From Mycobacterium gordonae (GTDB lineage: Bacteria; Actinomycetota; Actinomycetes; Mycobacteriales; Mycobacteriaceae), in the NCBI RefSeq assembly GCF_017086405.1, contig NZ_CP070973.1:2822739-2886738 (forward strand): a stretch of DNA of 64,000 bases, in the 5' to 3' direction. The first letter of the stretch is position 1; every line of letters starts with the position of its first letter. Below the pieces are notes generated by a model. It made no database searches and was not told the origin of the DNA. It saw only the letters and a program-made list of their open reading frames with translations. A program made the translations under genes and the position numbers. Positions 56,004 to 64,000 of this stretch are shown here, one piece after another.

Positions 56004-58661
56004 CTAGGCGGGCATCGTGCGGCGCTCGTCGGGTCCGCCCCACAGCGGCTGCATGCCACCGGGCAGGGCCAGCTGCGTCGCGGTGATCACGTCGGACAGA
56101 TCGCGCAGCGCGGTGTGCACAGCACCGAGTAACTCGGCCAGCTCCTCGCGGCTGCCGTCGGTGATCTCTTCGAGCTCAGCAGGATCCGAGCGGCGCAGGC
56201 GGGCGCTGATCTCGTCGACGATCCGTTCCGGACGCGACGATCCCGTCGAACTCGGCAGGTTCTTGAGGTTGATACGCAGCCGCTCCAACTGGAATTGCAG
56301 CGACCGGGGGTTCTGCCCGTCGAACAGCATCAGGTCGGTCACCGCCGCGACGCTGATCTTGCCCAGCGTGCGCCGCCGATAGATCACCGAGGACTCGCAG
56401 GCCTCGAGCATCGCCTCCACGATGGACTGCTCGGCGACGGTGCCGCGCACGGCGGTCAGGGTGTCGGTCAGCAACGCGCTCAGCCACAGGCCCCGTTCGA
56501 TGCGCTTACCGATGTCCATCATCGTCCAGCCGACGTCATGCACCATCGACTCGCTCGCCACCCCGGCCAACGTCAGCATGCCGGCCAGCGCCTGTGACTG
56601 CGCCGAGGCCAACAAGGCGTCGGCCTCGGCCAGCGACTGCGGCGGGTCAGACCGCAGCCCCACGGCGCGCTCCACGTTGGTCAGCACCATCCAGGTGTCG
56701 TTGGACAACTGGTCGCGCACCGCCCGGGCGCACAGTGCCAGTCCTTCCACCGACTGGATCAGCGATCCCGGCCGGTCCAGATCCACGGTCATCGACCACA
56801 GCATCGAGGGCGCCACGGCGATCATCTCCGCCTTGTCCGATTCGCCGTCATCGGTTGCCCCGGTGTCGGTCCCGGTGATCTTGCCCAACGCGGCCATCAG
56901 GACCGGCACGCATTCGCTCTCTTCGGTGTCCTGGTGGTGGCGGTAGACGTGGTAGCGTTCCCGCGCCACGATCAGCAACCGGGCCATGTTCTCGGCGCGT
57001 TCCCCGTAGCGTCCCATCCAGAACAGGTCGGAAAGTACGCGCGGCGAACTGACGGCGAAGGTGCCCGCGCCGGTCTTCGCGGGTGGCCGGGCCGACGGCA
57101 GGGTGATCATCTCGGCGATCGCCCGTTCCGTCGGGCGAACCCAGATATCCTTGGCGGCAACGGTTTTGAGTGTGTAGGCGTCAGGTCCGGGCGCCACCAC
57201 GTACCCCAGGCCGCCGATCATCGGTGCGTAGCCACTGCGTTGGGCGACGGTGAACAACCGCATCCCCACGCCGGCCGAGGACAACACCCCGGCGTGGTCG
57301 GTGGGCGCCGAGGAGAACGTGGGCAGTTCCTGGCCGGCCCACCGCCACGGCGCCGCCTCGATCCGCGCCGCGAGTTCGGTCAACTGTGCTGCCGAAAGAG
57401 TCGGCCCGACAAGGGTTTCGCCGCCGTCAGTGGGTTTGATCAACAGGGACGACAGGTTGGCCAGCAGGTGCGACAGTTCAGCGGGAACGCCGCCCCAGTA
57501 GACCGGCGCGGTGGGTAGCAGCGGCTCCTCGCCGAGCAGGCGCTCGGCCATCTCCGGCAGAAAGCGCAGCAGCCCAGGGCTTTCCAGGATGCCGCTGCCG
57601 AGGGTGTTGACCACGGTGACCGTTCCGCGGTGCAGCGCCTCCACCAGACCGACTACGCCGAGCCGGGAGTCCGCGCGCAGATCCAACGGGTCGGCGTACA
57701 AGGCGTCGACCCGGCGCAACACCACGTCGACGCGTTTGAGGGTGCCCAGCGACCGCATCCACAGTTTGCCGTCGCGCACCACCAGGTCGGCGCTCTCCAC
57801 CAGCGGAAAACCCAGCAGCGTCGCCAGATACGCCTGGTCGAACGCGGTCTCGGAGTAGATGCCTGGGCTGAGTACCACCACCACCGGGTCCTGCACCACG
57901 TCGGGCGCGGCGTCGATCAGGCCCAGCCGCAGCGCCTGGGCGAACGGCGTGGTCGGCCGCGGGGCGATGCGCTCGTAGAGGTCGGGAATCGCGTGCGCCA
58001 GCACCCGCCGGTCAGCCAGCGCATAGCCGGCGCCCGAGGGGGCCTGCGTCCAGTCCGCGTTGACCTGGAACCCGCCGTACGGCAACCGGCTCAGATCGCA
58101 GCCGTGCATGAATAACTGGTGGTGACCGGGCACCTTGATTCCGTTGGCGGGCCGCACGTAACCGGGGTGGGCGAACACCAGCTGGGCCGGCAGCAGGCCT
58201 TCGGTGAGCAGGCTGCGCGGCCCGTACAGATCGGCGAGCACGGCATCCAGCAGGCGTGAGCGCTGCACCAGCCCGGCTTCCAGCACCGCCCAGTCGGCCG
58301 CGGAAACCACCAGCGGCAACGTGTCCAGGCTCCACGGCCCCGGCTCGGGCCCGTGACCGGCGGTGGGTGGCCCCTCGCGCGACGGGTCGGTGCCGGTGTA
58401 GGTGATGCCGTCGTGGTCGATGAGGCCGTGCACCACCGAACGCATCCGTTCCAGCCCTGCGCGGCCGCCCTGGGAGATGGTGTCGGCCAGCTCGGTCCAG
58501 GTGGCGCGCACATCGCCGTCGGTGTCGACGAACTCGTCGTAGCCGCCGCCGGGTCCGTCGCGCAGGTCGAACAGGGCTTCCTGGGCGCGCGCAGTCCGGT
58601 AACCGGCAAGCAGCCGGTCGACGTCGTAGCGGTCATCGACCGAGAAATCTGGAAGCGCCAT
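56004..58661 (-). CDS. Circularly permuted ATP-grasp plus alpha-E domain protein (Rv2567 type)
   Basis: 885 residues from the ATG at 58661, which shares one base with the preceding stop (TAATG). The N-terminal ~480 residues are a circularly permuted ATP-grasp domain (NGIKVPGHHQLFMHGCDLSR, VVLSPGIYSETAFDQAYLA, LIKPTDGGETLVGPTLS). The C-terminal ~330 residues form the alpha-E domain (SPRVLSDLFWMGRYGERAENMARLL, VHDVGWTMMDIGKRIERGLWL). This pairing, beside transglutaminase genes, has been predicted to make or ligate peptides or amides, but substrates are unknown. Confidence 0.93.
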   Translation of the reverse strand: MALPDFSVDDRYDVDRLLAGYRTARAQEALFDLRDGPGGGYDEFVDTDGDVRATWTELADTISQGGRAGLERMRSVVHGLIDHDGITYTGTDPSREGPPTAGHGPEPGPWSLDTLPLVVSAADWAVLEAGLVQRSRLLDAVLADLYGPRSLLTEGLLPAQLVFAHPGYVRPANGIKVPGHHQLFMHGCDLSRLPYGGFQVNADWTQAPSGAGYALADRRVLAHAIPDLYERIAPRPTTPFAQALRLGLIDAAPDVVQDPVVVVLSPGIYSETAFDQAYLATLLGFPLVESADLVVRDGKLWMRSLGTLKRVDVVLRRVDALYADPLDLRADSRLGVVGLVEALHRGTVTVVNTLGSGILESPGLLRFLPEMAERLLGEEPLLPTAPVYWGGVPAELSHLLANLSSLLIKPTDGGETLVGPTLSAAQLTELAARIEAAPWRWAGQELPTFSSAPTDHAGVLSSAGVGMRLFTVAQRSGYAPMIGGLGYVVAPGPDAYTLKTVAAKDIWVRPTERAIAEMITLPSARPPAKTGAGTFAVSSPRVLSDLFWMGRYGERAENMARLLIVARERYHVYRHHQDTEESECVPVLMAALGKITGTDTGATDDGESDKAEMIAVAPSMLWSMTVDLDRPGSLIQSVEGLALCARAVRDQLSNDTWMVLTNVERAVGLRSDPPQSLAEADALLASAQSQALAGMLTLAGVASESMVHDVGWTMMDIGKRIERGLWLSALLTDTLTAVRGTVAEQSIVEAMLEACESSVIYRRRTLGKISVAAVTDLMLFDGQNPRSLQFQLERLRINLKNLPSSTGSSRPERIVDEISARLRRSDPAELEEITDGSREELAELLGAVHTALRDLSDVITATQLALPGGMQPLWGGPDERRTMPA

Positions 58662-61600
58662 TACTGCTGCACGGTACGCACGCGCCGTAGATCGAGGATG
58701 CCCGGCGCGCCGATGTCGGTGAGGAATCGCGCCTGCTTTTCCCGCAGCCCGGCCAGGTCGAACTTGCCCGGGGTGAACCCGGTTGCCTCGAAACGGCGGG
58801 CGCGGCGCGACTCGGCCTCGACGGCGTTGACGGGTGGCTCGTCGTAGGCGCGTCCGCCGGGATGGGAGACGTGGTAGGTGCAACCGCCGCGCGAGGTCCC
58901 GGTGGTCAGGTCGATGAGCTCGAATTGCAGCGGCACATCGGTGGAGATGGTGGGGTGCAGCGCACTGGGCGGCTGCCACGCCTTGAAACGCACCCCGCCG
59001 ACATGGATGTCAGGGTTGTCGGTGGCCAGCAGCGGGACTGGATAGCCGTTGCAGATCACGGCGTAGCGGTGCCGGTCGGCGCCGATGATTCGGACCTGCA
59101 CGCGTTCGACCGACGAGTCGACGTAGCGGGCGGTGCCGGTACCGGTCGACTCCTCACCCAGGGTGTTCCACGGTTCGATGGCGCCGCGAAGTTCGATCTC
59201 CACGCCGTCGAACACCGCGGTGCCGATGCGCGGGAAGCGAAACTCGGTGAACGGGTCCAGCCAACTTGTCTCGAACCCGATGCCGTGGGCGCGCAGATCG
59301 GCCGCCACGTCGGCGATGTCGTGAATAAGGAAGTGCGGCAACAGGTATCGCCCGTGCAGGTTGGCGCCATGGCGGATCAGCGGGGCGCGTAGCGGCTGCT
59401 CCCAGAACCACGCCACCAGCGAGCGCACCAGCAGCGACTGCACCATCGCCATACGCAGGTGCGGCGGCATCTCGAAGCCCCGTAGCTCCAGCAGTCCGAG
59501 CCGGCCGCGGGCGCCTTCGGGACTGTAGAGCTTGTCGATGCAGAATTCCGCGCGGTGGGTGTTGCCGGTGATGTCGGTGAGCAGATGACGCAGCGCCCGG
59601 TCGGTCACCCACGGCTTGGCTGCCCCACCGGCGCACAAGCGCGCGATCTCCGCGAAGGCGATCTCCAGCTCGTAGAGCGCCTCGGCGCGGCCCTCGTCCA
59701 CTCGCGGCGCCTGTGAGGTGGTGCCGATGAACCGCCCGGCGAACAGGTAGGACAGCGAGGGGTGACGCTGCCAGTAGGTCAGCAGCGACACCAGCAGGTC
59801 CGGGCGGCGCAGCAGCGGCGAATCAGCCGGCGTGACGCCGCCGAGGGTGATGTGGTTGCCGCCGCCGGTGCCGCCGTGGGTGCCGTCGATGTCGAACGAC
59901 TCGGTGGACAGCCGAGCCAGCCGGGCCTGGGCATAGAGGGTTTCCAGCTGGCGGCGCTGCTCGTCGAAGCTGGCGGTCGGGGCGACGTTGACCTCGATGA
60001 CGCCCGGGTCCGGGGTGATCGTCGTCGAGCTGAGGCGGGGATCCGGCGGCGGGCCGTACCCCTCAATCACCACCGGCGTGTCGACCTTTATTACCGCGGC
60101 CTCGATGCGTGCGACCAGGTCGACGAAATCTTCCAGTGCCTCGGTCGGCGGCATAAACACGTGGAGCAGCCCGTCGCGCACCTCGGCGACCAGCGCGGTC
60201 GTCGGGGCGTCGTGGGGTTCGACCAGCACCGCCTGGTCGGGTCCGGCCGGGGGCAGCGCGTTGCTGATCCCCACCGGATCGACGGCGAACGAGGCCGGCG
60301 GTGGGCTCCAGCTGATCGAGTTCAGCGGCAGCCGCAGACCTGCCGGCGAATCGCCCTCGGTCAGCACCAGGCGGCCCCGGCGCAGCCGCCAGTCGGCGCT
60401 GGCCCAGCCGCTGCCGTCGTCGCGGCGGTGCACCGGAAGCACGAAGGCCGACGGCGTGGTGACGGCCTCGTCCAGGCGCGCCAGCAACTCGGACCGCCGC
60501 TCGTCCCCGTCGTCAGCCAGGTCGTCGTCGGCGGCTACCGCATCGCCGGCCGGCAACCGCACCGCGGCGGCAAGTCGGGCCAGCGGGTCCTCGAAGGCCG
60601 GGCGCACCTGTGACAGCGGCAGCCCGAGGCTCTCGGCGACCCCCGCCAGTACGTCGTGCGCGACCTCGGCCTCGACCGGATCGGCCTCGACCGGATCGGC
60701 CTCGGCGGACCCCCACGGATCGGCCAGCAAAGCCTCGTTGACCCACAGCGGGCGCCCGTCGGTGCGCCAATACAAGCCGATCTGCCAGCGCGGCAACGGC
60801 TCTCCCGGGTACCACTTGCCCTGGTTGCGCTGCACCAGGCCCTGCGGCGCCCACTGCGCCTTCAACCGGGCGGCCAGATCCGATGCCAGCTTCCGCTTGT
60901 GCGGACCGTCCGCGGCGGTGCGCCATTCCGCGTCGACCTGGTTGTCGACCGACACGAACGTCGGCTCACCGCCGATGGTCAGACGGACATCGCCGGCGGC
61001 CAGTCGCTCGTCGACGTGGTGGCCCACCGCGCAGATCGTGTCCCACGCGTCGTCGGTGTAGGGCAGCGTCACCCGCGGGTCCTCGTGAACGCGGGTGACG
61101 GTGTTGGAGAACTCCATCACCGAACTGCACGGTTCGGTGCTCCCGGTGATGGGCGCCGCGGAGGCCGGGTGCGGTGTGGCCGCCAGCGGGATGTGTCCTT
61201 CGCCGGCGAACAGCCCCGAGGTGGGGTCCAGACCGATCCAGCCCGCGCCCGGGATGTACACCTCGGTCCAGGCGTGCAGGTCGGTGAAGTCGGCGGCGGG
61301 CCCGGACGGTCCGTCGAGCGCTTCCACGTCCGAGGCCAGCTGCACCAAATAGCCCGAGACGAACCGGGCGGCCAGCCCCAGCTGACGCAGGATCGACACC
61401 AGCAGCCACGCCGAGTCGCGGCACGAGCCGACACCGCTGCGCAGCGTGAAGTCCGGGGTCTGGACGCCGGGTTCCATCCGCAGGCTGTAGGTGACATCGA
61501 CGTTGATCGCCCGGTTCAGCGCGACCAGGAAGTCGATGGTGCGGGTGCCGTCGGGCACCGAGAAGTTGCGCACCCACGCCTGCGACAGATCGCCGGGCCC

Positions 61601-61993
61601 GGACCCCTCGCCGTCCTCGTCGACGGGACGCAGGTACGGCTCCAGGTCGTCAGCCAGCGCCTTGTCGTAGAGCGACCTGCCCGAATGCCACGTCTCCGCC
61701 CAGTCCTCGATGAAGAAGTCGAACGGGTTGATCACCTTGAGGTCGGCGATCAGGCCGACCGTGATGGTCAACTCCCGCGTGGGCTTGGGAAACACCAGGC
61801 GGGCGAGGAAATTGCCCAGCGCGTCCTGCTGCCAGTTGATGAAGTGCTCGGCCGGTTCGACGCGCAGCGAGTACGCCTCGATCGGCGTGCGCGAGTGTGG
61901 CGCCGGTCGCAGCCGCACCACATGGGGATAGACCTGGACCAGCTTGTCAAAGGTGTAACTGGTGCGGTGCTCCAGTGCAACTTTGATGCTCAT
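58661..61993 (-). CDS. Transglutaminase plus DUF2126 protein (Rv2566 type)
   Basis: 1110 residues from the ATG at 61993 (MSIKVALEHRTSYTF), the start seen in homologues; a GTG at 62011 is in frame. The N-terminal bacterial transglutaminase part has the catalytic cysteine in GVGSCRDSAWLLV, histidine in DLHAWTEVYIPG and aspartate in GLDPTSGLF. The C-terminal ~750 residues are DUF2126, with GTHGGTGGGNHITLGG and GGEPTFVSVDNQ. Its stop overlaps the next start, so the two proteins are made together. They probably form an amide-forming or amide-cleaving system. Confidence 0.93.
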   Translation of the reverse strand: MSIKVALEHRTSYTFDKLVQVYPHVVRLRPAPHSRTPIEAYSLRVEPAEHFINWQQDALGNFLARLVFPKPTRELTITVGLIADLKVINPFDFFIEDWAETWHSGRSLYDKALADDLEPYLRPVDEDGEGSGPGDLSQAWVRNFSVPDGTRTIDFLVALNRAINVDVTYSLRMEPGVQTPDFTLRSGVGSCRDSAWLLVSILRQLGLAARFVSGYLVQLASDVEALDGPSGPAADFTDLHAWTEVYIPGAGWIGLDPTSGLFAGEGHIPLAATPHPASAAPITGSTEPCSSVMEFSNTVTRVHEDPRVTLPYTDDAWDTICAVGHHVDERLAAGDVRLTIGGEPTFVSVDNQVDAEWRTAADGPHKRKLASDLAARLKAQWAPQGLVQRNQGKWYPGEPLPRWQIGLYWRTDGRPLWVNEALLADPWGSAEADPVEADPVEAEVAHDVLAGVAESLGLPLSQVRPAFEDPLARLAAAVRLPAGDAVAADDDLADDGDERRSELLARLDEAVTTPSAFVLPVHRRDDGSGWASADWRLRRGRLVLTEGDSPAGLRLPLNSISWSPPPASFAVDPVGISNALPPAGPDQAVLVEPHDAPTTALVAEVRDGLLHVFMPPTEALEDFVDLVARIEAAVIKVDTPVVIEGYGPPPDPRLSSTTITPDPGVIEVNVAPTASFDEQRRQLETLYAQARLARLSTESFDIDGTHGGTGGGNHITLGGVTPADSPLLRRPDLLVSLLTYWQRHPSLSYLFAGRFIGTTSQAPRVDEGRAEALYELEIAFAEIARLCAGGAAKPWVTDRALRHLLTDITGNTHRAEFCIDKLYSPEGARGRLGLLELRGFEMPPHLRMAMVQSLLVRSLVAWFWEQPLRAPLIRHGANLHGRYLLPHFLIHDIADVAADLRAHGIGFETSWLDPFTEFRFPRIGTAVFDGVEIELRGAIEPWNTLGEESTGTGTARYVDSSVERVQVRIIGADRHRYAVICNGYPVPLLATDNPDIHVGGVRFKAWQPPSALHPTISTDVPLQFELIDLTTGTSRGGCTYHVSHPGGRAYDEPPVNAVEAESRRARRFEATGFTPGKFDLAGLREKQARFLTDIGAPGILDLRRVRTVQQ

Positions 61994-62015
61994 AACCGCT
62001 GATCCCATCACAAGA

Positions 62016-62067
62016 GACAGCCGCCCGCAGCGCGCGCCGGTGATGGCTTGCGTTGCGGGCGGCTGTC
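62016..62067 (-). terminator. Strong hairpin terminator between the Rv2560-like and Rv2566-like genes
   Basis: Perfect 14-base arms GACAGCCGCCCGCA (62016-62029) and TGCGGGCGGCTGTC (62054-62067) with a 24-base loop; on the minus strand TCTCTTGTG follows. It lies 63 bases after the upstream gene's stop and insulates the transglutaminase gene. Confidence 0.8.
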
Positions 62068-62129
62068 ATTCGGTCGTCAGGCCGCTCCGTGTGAACGATC
62101 TGTTTCGGTCGCTTTACCGCTGGTGACAG

Positions 62130-63206
62130 TCAGGAGTACTGCTGCGGCGGCGGGTACTGCCCGGGCGGCGGTCCCGGCGGATACTGGCCGGGGGCACCGG
62201 CCTGCGCCACCTCCGCGACGGGGCCGCCGGTGAGCTTGCGGTAGGTGTAGATCTGGACCAGCGCCGCGATGGGAGCGCCCACCACCAGGCCGATGTAGCA
62301 GGCGATCTGACCGACGGCGACCGCGGCGTACTGGACCAGCCAGGACAAGGCGCTGGGCCCGAGGTTGGCGCGCACCGTCGCGAAGCTGGCCTTGATGGCG
62401 TCGATCGGCGACAGTGATTTGTCGACGACATACGGCACGGCGAACTGGGTGAAGAAGGCGATCGCCAACGGCCCGACGATGGTGCACGACAACACCGACG
62501 AGGCGAGCACGATCAGCAGCGTGGTGAGCAACACACCGACCACATTCCGTGGCTTGAAGAAGGTCGCCATGCTGACCGGACGGCCGTCGGCGAGGTCCAG
62601 GCTGGCCGTGGTCAGACCGGCCTGCAGAAAGGCCGCGACGACCAAGGCGAGGATGATGCCGACGGTCATCACGATCCAGCTGATCAGCCCGAAGCTGGTA
62701 TCGCTCGTCTCGTAACTGACGCCGTACCCGTAATCGGTGGTCGTGGTTGTGGTCTCGGCGGTCGCGAATGCGATCCCGAGCGGGATGCCGATGACGGCGG
62801 CGATGATCACGAAGTAGATCGCGACCGGCGCGGCCAGCGCGACGGCGTTGTCCTTGAACTTGCCCCACGACCAGTTGAACGCATCGCCGACACTGAACGG
62901 TGCTCCGCCCGGGGCGCCACCCAGTCCTGACTGGGGCGGGTAACCCTGCGGCGGGGCGCCGTAACCCGGCGGCGGCGGCGGGGGAGGAGGCGGGGTGCCG
63001 TAGCCAGGAGCCTGATAGCCGCCGGGGGCATGCTGGCCGTATTCGGGCGGTGGCGGAGGGGCGCCGTAACCGGGTGGGGGCGGAGGCGCGCCGTAGCCCG
63101 GAGGCGGCGATGGCGGCGCGCCGTGACGCGGCGGGGGCGGATAGCCCGGTGGGTTGCCGCCCTGAGGGTCGGCCGGGTTGCCTGGATATTCTGGCGGCTG
63201 GCTCAT
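62130..63206 (-). CDS. Proline/glycine/tyrosine-rich membrane protein (Rv2560 type)
   Basis: 358 residues. The first ~100 residues are a cytoplasmic, disordered PPPPGYGAP-type region. About five or six hydrophobic segments follow (for example NAVALAAPVAIYFVIIAAVIG, LISWIVMTVGIILALVVAAF, VLLTTLLIVLASSVLSC and YAAVAVGQIACYIGLVVGAP), then a short PPGQYPPPQ tail. This is the architecture of actinobacterial integral membrane proteins of unknown role; proline-rich starts often engage cell-division or wall-synthesis partners. It is divergent from rarA. Confidence 0.88.
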   Translation of the reverse strand: MSQPPEYPGNPADPQGGNPPGYPPPPRHGAPPSPPPGYGAPPPPPGYGAPPPPPEYGQHAPGGYQAPGYGTPPPPPPPPPGYGAPPQGYPPQSGLGGAPGGAPFSVGDAFNWSWGKFKDNAVALAAPVAIYFVIIAAVIGIPLGIAFATAETTTTTTDYGYGVSYETSDTSFGLISWIVMTVGIILALVVAAFLQAGLTTASLDLADGRPVSMATFFKPRNVVGVLLTTLLIVLASSVLSCTIVGPLAIAFFTQFAVPYVVDKSLSPIDAIKASFATVRANLGPSALSWLVQYAAVAVGQIACYIGLVVGAPIAALVQIYTYRKLTGGPVAEVAQAGAPGQYPPGPPPGQYPPPQQYS

Positions 63207-63336
63207 GGCTGTCCTTGGTGCCTCGTAGTTCGCTCTGGTCGGGGCTTAGCAAACGGGAACTTAGCAAATGTGGGCCCTGGATGCTCGCATTGGTGCGGCC
63301 TGCTCACCCGTCGGTGGCTTGTCCACCGAGCGTGGT

Positions 63337-64000
63337 ATGCCTGAAGTCGTGTCCGACGGTCTGTTCGACCTGCCCGGTGCGCCGAAATCAACCGACCACG
63401 CGTCCAGCGTGTCCGGGGTCGCCGGCGCACCGCTAGCGGTGCGGATGCGTCCGGCTTCTCTGGACGAAGTGGTGGGGCAGGAGCACTTGCTGACGGCCGG
63501 GTCCCCGCTTCGGCGTCTGGTCGAAGGTTCGGGTATCGCCTCGGCCATCCTGTACGGACCGCCGGGAAGCGGAAAGACGACACTGGCGTCGCTCATCTCG
63601 CAGGCCACCGGGCGGCGCTTCGAGGCGCTGTCGGCGTTGTCGGCCGGTGTGAAAGAAGTTCGGGCCGTGATAGAGAAGGCCCGTTTCGGCGTGCTTTCCG
63701 GCGAGCAGACCGTGTTGTTCATCGACGAGGTGCACCGGTTCTCCAAGACCCAGCAGGACGCGCTGCTTGCCGCGGTCGAGAACCGGGTGGTTCTGCTGGT
63801 CGCGGCCACCACCGAGAATCCGTCGTTCTCCGTGGTCGCCCCGCTGCTCTCGCGGTCGCTGATCCTGCAGCTGCGTCCGTTGACCGCCGACGACATCCGC
63901 ACCGTGGTGCGGCGGGCGATCGACGACCCGCGTGGATTGGGCGGCACGGTGACGGTGGCGCCGGAGGCCGTCGAGCTGCTGGTGCAACTCGCCGCCGGCG
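63337..64000 (+). CDS. rarA: RarA/MgsA replication-associated AAA+ ATPase, N-terminal part (continues beyond window)
   Basis: 221 residues are visible before the window ends; the frame stays open. The ATG at 63337 ([14 protein letters not shown]) fits homologues; a GTG four codons later is possible. [17 protein letters not shown] is typical of the family, Walker A is GPPGSGKTT, Walker B is [10 protein letters not shown], and sensor 1 is [12 protein letters not shown] followed by the arginine-finger region LLSRSLIL. RarA acts at stalled replication forks and is related to RuvB and clamp-loader ATPases. Position matches Rv2559c. Confidence 0.95.
   Translation, partial: MPEVVSDGLFDLPGAPKSTDHASSVSGVAGAPLAVRMRPASLDEVVGQEHLLTAGSPLRRLVEGSGIASAILYGPPGSGKTTLASLISQATGRRFEALSALSAGVKEVRAVIEKARFGVLSGEQTVLFIDEVHRFSKTQQDALLAAVENRVVLLVAATTENPSFSVVAPLLSRSLILQLRPLTADDIRTVVRRAIDDPRGLGGTVTVAPEAVELLVQLAAG

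Noticed and set aside
63203..63987. Minus-strand open frames opposite the RarA start
   Set aside because: The plus strand carries an unmistakable AAA+ ATPase that runs off the window end; the antisense frames are shadows.

Overview
The window is chromosomal DNA of a slow-growing Mycobacterium. The sequence is GC-rich, many genes start with GTG, there are three PE_PGRS genes, and gene order closely follows the M. tuberculosis block running from ruvC (Rv2594c) to the RarA/MgsA ATPase (Rv2559c), as I recall that map. PE_PGRS families are typical of the M. tuberculosis/kansasii/marinum side of the genus. I cannot name the species from the sequence alone.

Layout. 1-2.4 kb: ruvCAB Holliday-junction operon plus a DUF1304 membrane protein. 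2.6-3.2 kb: an unknown four-helix membrane protein. 3.4-6.9 kb: a large PE_PGRS gene with a 351-bp internal tandem repeat. 7.5-14.7 kb: a GAF-ANTAR regulator, carboxylic acid reductase (car/fadD9), a MarR regulator, an alpha/beta hydrolase lacking its catalytic residues, and gabT. 14.9-23.7 kb: yajC-secD-secF, a peptide-binding lipoprotein, apt, a small unknown protein and relA. 23.8-29 kb: an inserted segment with a frameshifted PE_PGRS gene and a frameshifted PknE-like kinase. 29-33.3 kb: ppiB, glyoxalase II, hisS, a nested tandem repeat, an SOS box and a radical-SAM protein. 33.3-41.5 kb: a purple acid phosphatase, a patatin and a small secreted protein; then an accessory island with two 26-residue peptides flanking a methyltransferase, a decayed aldolase and a P450; then a YpfJ-type protease, an SRPBCC protein and a ketopantoate reductase-like protein. 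41.6-46.5 kb: aspS, a deazaflavin-type reductase, and two paralogous FUSC transporters around a YjbR protein. 46.6-47.5 kb: IS481 and IS110 remnants. 47.6-50.9 kb: a lipase-like protein, a transglutaminase and a zinc-ribbon peptidase-like protein. 50.9-53.9 kb: a three-gene NAD-salvage operon. 54.1-56 kb: an intact PE_PGRS gene. 56-64 kb: ATP-grasp/alpha-E and transglutaminase/DUF2126 pair, a proline-rich membrane protein, and the start of RarA.

Most novel candidate: the locus at 36.3-37.5 kb. Two paralogous 26-residue peptides, identical at 11 positions without gaps, flank a class I methyltransferase on the minus strand. A promoter overlapped by a 31-bp palindrome lies upstream and a strong terminator downstream, and a P450 lies nearby. 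This looks like a small RiPP or signalling-peptide operon. The second most interesting system is the prs-nadV-nrtR operon, whose Nudix regulator has lost its catalytic glutamates and whose leaderless promoter carries a palindromic operator.

Caution: single-base losses, mostly in short G/C runs, disrupt one PE_PGRS gene (twice), the kinase and the aldolase remnant, and the ketopantoate reductase-like gene starts with ATT. All lie between 24 and 41.5 kb. Consensus errors and true pseudogenes cannot be separated from this sequence alone.
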